Positions 58,501-64,000 of a DNA stretch of 64,000 nt are shown here, one piece after another. The position numbers and the translations under genes were made by a program. The DNA is from Ostreococcus mediterraneus (lineage: Eukaryota > Chlorophyta > Mamiellophyceae > Mamiellales > Bathycoccaceae), in the NCBI GenBank assembly GCA_012295225.1, contig WMKK01000017.1:124001-188000 (forward strand). Direction: 5' to 3'. The notes under the pieces are model-generated. The model worked only from the letters and a program-made list of their open reading frames with translations, was not told where the DNA came from and made no database searches. Position 1 is the stretch's first letter; each line of letters opens with the position of its first letter.

Positions 58501-58960
58501 AACAGTTGCCCCTCTGATCACGCTATTATGCATGGTTTTCTTTGTGTTCAACTTCGTGATCTGGCGATATCATGTTCTCTACGTATACGAACGTTCATAC
58601 GAATCTGGAGGCACGATGTGGAACACGTTTACAAATTTGACCATTTATGCTTTGATGATTGCGCAGTCTTTCCTGAGCTTTGTTTTGTTATCAAAAAAAG
58701 CATATTCTGCAGCACTGATACTATGGATCACGGTTCTACCAGTGCTCAATAAGGTGGGTCATAGATTCCGCTCACTAGCGCTCGAGCTGAAGTGGTCTGT
58801 TCCGTTACCTCAAGCGGCTTTGGCGCCGCGAGCAGATTTCAACGCGGAAACGTACATCCATCCTGCTCTGAAGCGAAACTCCATGGGATGGCATCCCGAA
58901 ATAGGAAAAGTATGGCGCGGCTACCCTAACGTAACCGTCAAACGCGCGGGATTCTTTTAG
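55517..58960 (+). CDS. OSCA/TMEM63 (CSC1) mechanosensitive cation channel
   Basis: 1147 residues from the ATG at 55517. A poly-Pro run near residue 15 is followed by the first membrane helix (V-F-A-F-S-I-Y-V-V-V-A-L-V-V-L). The segment containing L-F-A-P-L-A-L-V-G-M-C-V-L-V-P belongs to the OSCA N-terminal helices. Residues 285-560 are a long disordered Ser/Arg/Pro-rich insert unusual for the family. The DUF221 core then shows F-I-P-T-G-T-F-T-G-V and L-P-P-I-L-L-T-L-W-E, F-A-N-H-Y-F-L-W-A-F-I-N-V-F-F-G and several more helices. OSCA/TMEM63 proteins open under osmotic stress or membrane tension and pass Ca2+ and other cations. Confidence 0.9.
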
Positions 58961-59118
58961 GCGTATGAATTAACCTAGTCAAGTAATACTACTGAGACGT
59001 CAATAAGAACGTCTCCAACCAACCAACCAATTTGCTTGCGCCTCATATTATTCCACGCCCGTCGAGGTGCTTAGAATGCTCACGGAGTAGATTGAGATAA
59101 ACCGATACTTAAACAGCA

Positions 59119-60234
59119 ATGCGCCCTATTGTGTCGCATAACCATACGATCAGCGCAGCGGTGGCGTCCACAACGGGGCGGACGCGGCGGGGACAATTGG
59201 GAGTAATTCAAGCGTTTCCTCAACGAGTTTCACGCGTTCAAAATGGGCGCGATGCGATAACCATCGGCGCGACTAGCCCAGTTGCAACAGTAGCTCGCGT
59301 GCAGCGCGCACGCACGTTAATTCAGATGCGGACAAGCAACGTAGCGTCGGGCGTTGACGGGTTGGAGCCTAGTGATGAAGACGTGGATGACACAACAGTC
59401 GCCAGCAAGTTCCTAAAGCTACCTCGGGACGGGAAGAATATATGGATGGTTCCATGGGGATTAAAAGTGACGATACAGATTATGGTGTTGTGGCTTGTGG
59501 GATTTTGTCTGATAGGGAATGCAGTGTTTCCGTACTGTGCTGGCGTTATTGGGTTCGACACGCATAGCTTTACACAACGCGGATTGGCCACTTATAGTTT
59601 ATGTCTAGATTTTACAAATATGCTCATGACTGGTTTCGTGCTGCGTCAGTCGTTGCGACCGTATCAACCATTACCGGAGAATTGGTTTCCGATGAAATGG
59701 TTTGAAGACAAGAAATGGTTGCGCGACGTGGCACTGGCGTGCGTGGCGTTTCCATTTGTAGTTTGGCTACACGGATTGAGCACAAACTTGTTAGAACACG
59801 TTGGTCTCTTAGTCTTTGATGACAGCGTATCATCGGCATGGGAGCAGAGCATGAAATCGAATGATTTTATCGCCAAAGGCTTTTACATGCTTCTCGCGTC
59901 ATTTGCAACGCCAATTTGGGAAGAGTTTATCTTTCGCGGTTTCTTCTTCCCTTCACTCACAGCAATCACGGGTATGAAGCGTTCGATGCTGATTTCATCT
60001 GCAGTATTCGCATTAGCACACTTTTCTCTCGAACAGTTCATTCCCTTGACGTTTCTCGGGGTGTTAATGTGCGTCGTATACGTTCGCACTCGAAACCTCT
60101 TGGCGCCGATTTTAGTGCACAGTTGCTGGAACGCCTTTGTCTTGGCGAGCGAATTGCTCCCTCAATCTCAAGCATTCAACGTATTCGTATCGAATGTCTT
60201 GTACGAGCTTCAACGCATCATTCTTAGGGTCTAA
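59119..60234 (+). CDS. CPBP-family intramembrane metalloprotease, probably plastid
   Basis: 371 residues. The first 70 are Thr/Arg/Ala/Val-rich with few acids (transit-like). Several helices precede the CPBP core: W-E-E-F-I-F-R-G-F-F-F gives the E-E-x-x-x-R motif, H-F-S-L-E-Q-F-I-P the second His box and V-H-S-C-W-N-A-F the third. This is the Rce1/CAAX-type abortive-infection-like protease family. Plastid members exist in plants. The substrate is unknown. Confidence 0.88.
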   Translation: MRPIVSHNHTISAAVASTTGRTRRGQLGVIQAFPQRVSRVQNGRDAITIGATSPVATVARVQRARTLIQMRTSNVASGVDGLEPSDEDVDDTTVASKFLKLPRDGKNIWMVPWGLKVTIQIMVLWLVGFCLIGNAVFPYCAGVIGFDTHSFTQRGLATYSLCLDFTNMLMTGFVLRQSLRPYQPLPENWFPMKWFEDKKWLRDVALACVAFPFVVWLHGLSTNLLEHVGLLVFDDSVSSAWEQSMKSNDFIAKGFYMLLASFATPIWEEFIFRGFFFPSLTAITGMKRSMLISSAVFALAHFSLEQFIPLTFLGVLMCVVYVRTRNLLAPILVHSCWNAFVLASELLPQSQAFNVFVSNVLYELQRIILRV

Positions 60235-60550
60235 ACATACATATTTATACATAGCAACGTAAACGAACGCAAGTCCTTCTCACCTTTCTCTCGCAACATT
60301 CGCTAAAAAACCGCGCGACGTCTGTCGAAGAATTTGCGGCTCGGAGGGGGTCATTCTTGAGTCATTAACTCGTGACTTTGGATTTCGTGGAAAAACCAAA
60401 ACCAAACTCGTCGACGTCGTGGCACCGTTCGCCGTACTTGTCGACGCGTCGTCTTAAACGACCGACGACCACGAACGCGCGGTAGACGCACACACACGCA
60501 CACCGCGCGTCAACGCGCGCGCACACGTCACTGGGTCTTACGTCGCCACC
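60235..60550. other. Intergenic before LSM14 gene
   Basis: 316 bases with a CG-rich end before the ATG at 60551 (gccaccATGg, near-ideal context). No gene seen. Confidence 0.45.
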
Positions 60551-61968
60551 ATGGGTAGCCACGCGCAAGCCACCAAGCCGTACATCGGTTGCCGAATTAC
60601 GCTCGAGTCCCAAGCGTTCATTCGATATGAGGGCGTGCTTTTACAAATCGACCCGCTCGAGAGTACGATTACGTTGTCGAATGGTACGTGCGTTGATGCG
60701 TTCGTTTTCGTGGATTGCGGGCGCGGTGGACGTCGCGCCCGAGGGAGGAATCGAGGCGATTGACTGCGGGTGGGGATCTCGAGCGCGATCGCGCCGACGC
60801 ACCGAGATCTTTGTGGTAAGCGCGTGCGACGTGAGTGAATGACTGACGAAATCCTTGCGTTTGATAAACAGTGACGTCGTTTGGTACGGAAGGTCGGCGA
60901 CCGAATGGCCTGCAGATCCCTCCGAGCGCGGAGGTGTACGAAAGTATTACTTTCAAGGGTGAAGACATCAAAGACTTGGACATGATTGTGGAGAACTCCG
61001 CTCCGCCGGAGCCGCCGATGCAACAGCATTACATGCAACAGCATTACATGCAACCGCAGTACAACTACATGGCGCCCCAACAGGCGTACATGGGATACCA
61101 GCCGCCGCAAGGTTACGGAGCTCCACCTCAGTATGCCCCTCCGCCGTCGGCGTGGCAACAGCCGCAACAACCCCAACAACTCCCAACCATGCCCCAACAA
61201 CCGCCTGCTCCGATGCAGCCGCCGGTACAAGAGCAACCGCGACAACCCCCGCCCGCGCAGCCGAGAAAGCCGGCCTGGGGCAACCCCAATCCTCCGGCGA
61301 CTGAGGGTGTCATTTTGCCAGCCGCTCGCAATGCGCCTCCGGCTGCGGGCGTTGCGAAAGCCGCCAGTACTGTTCCCTTACCCGCCAAGGCTGCCCCTGC
61401 GGCGCCAAAATCGAAGCCAACCTCATTTGCTGCGGCTGCGTTGAACGCTTTAGCCCCTGAAGAAGTAGCGAGGCTTAAGGCTCAACCAAAGGCGGTTGCA
61501 CCGGCGCAACGTGGCGTTCCGGCTCCTAGGACCGGTGGTCCTCACGGTGGTCGAGGCGGCCGAGGTGGTGCTCACGCTCCGGCGCCTGAGGTTCCGAGAG
61601 AAGAATTCAACTTTGAAAAGATGTTGCAGCGATTTAACAAGGAAAAAATGATGCAAACCGCTGAAGCAAAGAAGACCATCAACGCCGTGCAGTCTCAGCC
61701 GGTGTACAACAAGGATGATTTCTTTGACACCATGAGTAGCGAAGCGACAGAAAAGCAAGAGAGTGGGAACAGAAACCGTTTTCATGAGCAGCGTCGTACG
61801 GATGCGATGACGTTTGGGTTTGATGCGGTCACTGAATCTCACGCGGCGCAACGCGCCGCCACCGCCGGACGTGGTGACGGCGGTCGCGGTGGTCGCGGCG
61901 GTCGCGATGGCGGACGTGGCGGACGTGGAGGTCGCGACAGCGGCCGCGGCCGCGGTGGTCGACGATGA
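60551..61968 (+). CDS. LSM14/Scd6/RAP55 mRNP protein (two exons)
   Basis: Model: exon 1 60551-60683, intron 60684-60871 (GTACGT donor, ACTGAC branch near 60842, AACAG acceptor), exon 2 60872-61968; 409 residues. The splice restores L-S-N-V-T-S-F-G-T-E-G, the end of the LSm14 domain that begins Y-I-G-C-R-I-T-L and R-Y-E-G-V-L. A Gln/Pro-rich region follows, then the FDF core (F-N-F-E-K-M-L-Q-R-F-N), an FFD box (D-F-F-D-T-M-S), a TFG box (R-R-T-D-A-M-T-F-G) and a C-terminal RGG tail. This is the P-body/decapping-linked translational repressor that binds Dhh1/DDX6. Confidence 0.95.
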
Positions 61969-62081
61969 TCAAAACACAGAGCAGAAACGAACATAGTCTC
62001 GACATAGGTTCCGTAAAATGTGAATATGATTGATTGGTATAAATTTCTAAATTTGTGTTTTTACAAAAGCTTAAGTGCTTT

Positions 62082-62762
62082 TTAACGGTACACGGACTCA
62101 CTCTGTAAGTTACGAGCAATCTCTTTCTCCCAACGATCACCGTTGGAGAGTAACTTTTCCTTATCGTAAAGCAACTCTTCGTGTGAAAACGTGGCATACT
62201 CAAAGTTGGGTCCCTCCACGATAGCGTCCACGGGACACGCTTCTTGGCAAAACCCGCAGTAGATGCACTTGGTCATATCTATATCATATCTCGTCGTACG
62301 TCGACTCCCATCCTCTCTCTCTTCCGCCTCAATCGTAATCGCTTGTGCCGGACAAATCGCTTCGCACAGCTTACATGCAATGCACCGTTCCTCTCCAGTC
62401 GGGTAACGACGCAACGCGTGCTCGCCTCGAAACCGCGGCGACAGCGGTCCCTTTTCAAATGGGTAATTGATCGTCACCTTCTTATCAAAGAAGTATTTTA
62501 AAGTCAACGACATCCCTCGCAACAGTTCAGTCAACACGAGCGTCTTCGCGCTCGCGTCTAACACGCCCGCTAAATCCGTAGGCATCGCGCGTTCGGCTAA
62601 TTCTCGCGACCGATCGCCCGTGTGCTTGGGCGCCTTGGGGGCGCTCGATCGGTCGACGACTTCGGCGGATGTCTTGGCGCTTTCGACGCCCGATGACGAC
62701 GCCGCGCGCGTCGTCGTCGCCGTGCGTCGTCGCGCGATCTCTCGCGTCGTGCGTCGCAGCAT
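62082..62762 (-). CDS. NDUFS8: Mitochondrial complex I 23 kDa subunit NDUFS8 (TYKY)
   Basis: 226 residues from the ATG at 62762, the usual length. An Arg/Thr/Ala presequence ([13 protein letters not shown]) leads to T-L-K-Y-F-F-D-K-K and [13 protein letters not shown]. Two 4Fe-4S clusters follow: C-I-A-C-K-L-C-x3-C-P and C-I-Y-C-G-F-C-x3-C-P. These are clusters N6a/N6b on the electron path to ubiquinone. Longer starts upstream are less likely because the chosen one gives a clean presequence. Confidence 0.95.
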   Translation of the reverse strand: MLRRTTREIARRRTATTTRAASSSGVESAKTSAEVVDRSSAPKAPKHTGDRSRELAERAMPTDLAGVLDASAKTLVLTELLRGMSLTLKYFFDKKVTINYPFEKGPLSPRFRGEHALRRYPTGEERCIACKLCEAICPAQAITIEAEEREDGSRRTTRYDIDMTKCIYCGFCQEACPVDAIVEGPNFEYATFSHEELLYDKEKLLSNGDRWEKEIARNLQSESVYR

Positions 62763-63073
62763 GTCGCGCGATCGGGACCACGGCGTGCGCGCGTCGAGGA
62801 GTGTCGAACCGTTTAGGTTTGACTCGGTGGAGACAGGCGCGGGGACGGGGCGACGCAGAACGCGCGCGCGATGAGCATGATGGAGACATTCATGTGATGT
62901 ACATCTAACAGTGAATATAGTATATGACATGCGTGCGTGTGCGCTAGATAGGGGAACGCGCGCGAGAGATGGAGCGGAGATGAAAATCCAAGCGCGCTCT
63001 CGCGCGGGCTCGGATGTTTCTTTCAAGCGTTCCACGTGGTCGCGCGACACATCCAGGATGGCGGCGCGAGGAA
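62763..63073. other. Intergenic between NDUFS8 and AP-3 sigma genes
   Basis: 311 bases, promoter of NDUFS8 and 3' end of the AP-3 gene, both on the minus strand. No gene seen. Confidence 0.45.
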
Positions 63074-63556
63074 CTAGCTAATGGCAATCTTATCGATTAA
63101 CGACGAATGCATTTTCTCCAACTTCATCAACTGATCGTACACGTTTAGAATTTTATTCGTGTTTATCTCCAGCACTAAACCGCCGACGATGGTTTCATCC
63201 AACACCGTGTACGCCTTGGGAGAATTGAAGATCAAGTCCAATTCACACACGTTTTCAAACACCCGATCGAGAGTTTCGACGTAAACTTGGATTAAATCCA
63301 ACATGGCCAATTCGCTCTCGGATCTATCGCTTAAAATACAGAAATACAACGTCGCAAAGTGCCTGTATACCAACTTTGTATCCGGCCCAAACGTCTTCTC
63401 GTCGTCTACAAAGGAGCACAAGTGATCGGGTCGAGCGGTAACCAGCTTGTATACCGTCTGACACAACTCTGTTTGCTTATCCACACCTAATTGCTCATAA
63501 AACCTGCACAACCGCACCATGGCGTGGTTGTTTACCACAATAAACGCCTTGATCAT
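63074..63556 (-). CDS. AP3S: AP-3 complex sigma subunit
   Basis: 160 residues from the ATG at 63556. [11 protein letters not shown] starts a longin-type sigma adaptin fold; Y-R-H-F-A-T-L-Y-F and [19 protein letters not shown] are diagnostic of sigma adaptins, and [11 protein letters not shown] with a [11 protein letters not shown] end favours AP-3 over AP-1/2/4. AP-3 sorts cargo from endosomes to vacuoles or lysosome-like organelles. The preceding open frame to 63649 is not conserved. Confidence 0.92.
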   Translation of the reverse strand: MIKAFIVVNNHAMVRLCRFYEQLGVDKQTELCQTVYKLVTARPDHLCSFVDDEKTFGPDTKLVYRHFATLYFCILSDRSESELAMLDLIQVYVETLDRVFENVCELDLIFNSPKAYTVLDETIVGGLVLEINTNKILNVYDQLMKLEKMHSSLIDKIAIS

Positions 63557-63847
63557 GGTGTTCAATGCGCGCGCGCAATCCCAATCAATCCAATCCTCCA
63601 CCCGAAACCTCTCGGTCAAGACTCGCTCGAAACTCGCTTCAACACGCACACACGCCTTCTACGTCTCACGTTTGATCGTTTCACACGTCTCACGCGCGTT
63701 TGAACGACACCGCCGCGCGCGCCAATGGCGTTCGAGCCGTCGAATTTTCTTCGAAACTGAAGGCTGGGGTTTAGACTTGACGCCTCGCAGCAGCCTGCAG
63801 CGCGCTGACCGCGACGGCAGACGACGACGCGTTCACGACGTGGAACG

Positions 63848-63889
63848 ATGTCCGACGAAGAGGCAAAAGAAGAACCCACGGAGGTTGAG
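63848..63889 (+). CDS. First exon of a gene continuing beyond the window
   Basis: ATG at 63848 gives 14 acidic residues (M-S-D-E-E-A-K-E-E-P-T-E-V-E), then a GTGCGT donor at 63890 with stops soon after in the intron. Short acidic first exons before a GTGCGT donor are common in this lineage. The product cannot be named. Confidence 0.5.
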
Positions 63890-64000
63890 GTGCGTGCGAT
63901 GCGCGCGACGTGCGACGACGATGACGACGACGGGTGGCGGTGATGTGCGAGATTTCGAACCCACCCAGTGCGATCGATCGAGGGTATGCCTCGAGGTTGT

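Noticed and set aside
1-64000. tRNA, rRNA, CRISPR, transposon or viral relic
   Set aside because: Nothing convincing was found by eye; no tRNA B-box-like sequence with a foldable cloverleaf, no terminal repeats and no transposase or capsid genes.

Overview
The window is nuclear DNA of a very compact eukaryote, best matched by a picoeukaryotic green alga of the Mamiellales (Ostreococcus-like). Reasons: about forty mostly intronless genes packed on both strands with gaps usually of 30-600 bases, GC-rich coding sequence, plastid as well as mitochondrial targeting-like N-termini, a plant-type SBP-box factor, and sparse short introns with GT..AG ends and a CTRAC-like branch point. I see no prokaryotic operons, CRISPR array, rRNA, tRNA or transposon. 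The genus is an inference; no database was searched.

Layout. 1-11.6 kb: end of a COMM-domain gene, an SBP-box factor, a SETD6/RKM-like SET methyltransferase, a 1507-residue coiled-coil protein, Mrt4, palmitoyl-protein thioesterase and a myristoylation-signal coiled-coil protein. 11.7-24.7 kb: a 1417-residue Sfi1-like centrin-binding-repeat protein, an RluA pseudouridine synthase, a WD40 protein, a two-exon FAM21/WASHC2 gene, an arsenite methyltransferase read here as a selenoprotein (in-frame TGA plus 3' SECIS), a D-2-hydroxyacid dehydrogenase and a protein with a RING-like Cys/His motif. 25.3-37.4 kb: a START protein, a hypothetical protein, an AGC kinase, a DEK_C-HMG-SWIB protein, a CslA/C-like glycosyltransferase, a plastid EamA transporter and an F-box/RCC1 protein. 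37.8-45.9 kb: a three-exon small heat-shock protein, a sugar-phosphate/nucleotide-sugar transporter, a four-exon ribosomal protein eL42, a zinc-knuckle/WW protein, mitochondrial mL46, TFIIH p62 and an SRPBCC protein. 46.0-47.3 kb: a gene-poor AT-rich island with many AATTAATT motifs. 47.3-64 kb: a small thylakoid-like protein, Ctf4/WDHD1, a coiled-coil protein with five F-x-L-R-[KR] repeats, a Tim17-family protein, a DUF218 protein, a small membrane protein, an OSCA/TMEM63 channel, a CPBP protease, LSM14/Scd6, complex I NDUFS8, AP-3 sigma and the first exon of a gene that leaves the window.

Most genes are housekeeping and unrelated in function; neighbours share short divergent promoters rather than pathways. 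The items most worth attention are the selenoprotein arsenite methyltransferase with its foldable SECIS, the FAM21 gene whose first exon is easily missed, the large Sfi1-like protein, the FxLRK repeat protein (possibly a multivalent plastid scaffold) and the AT-rich island.
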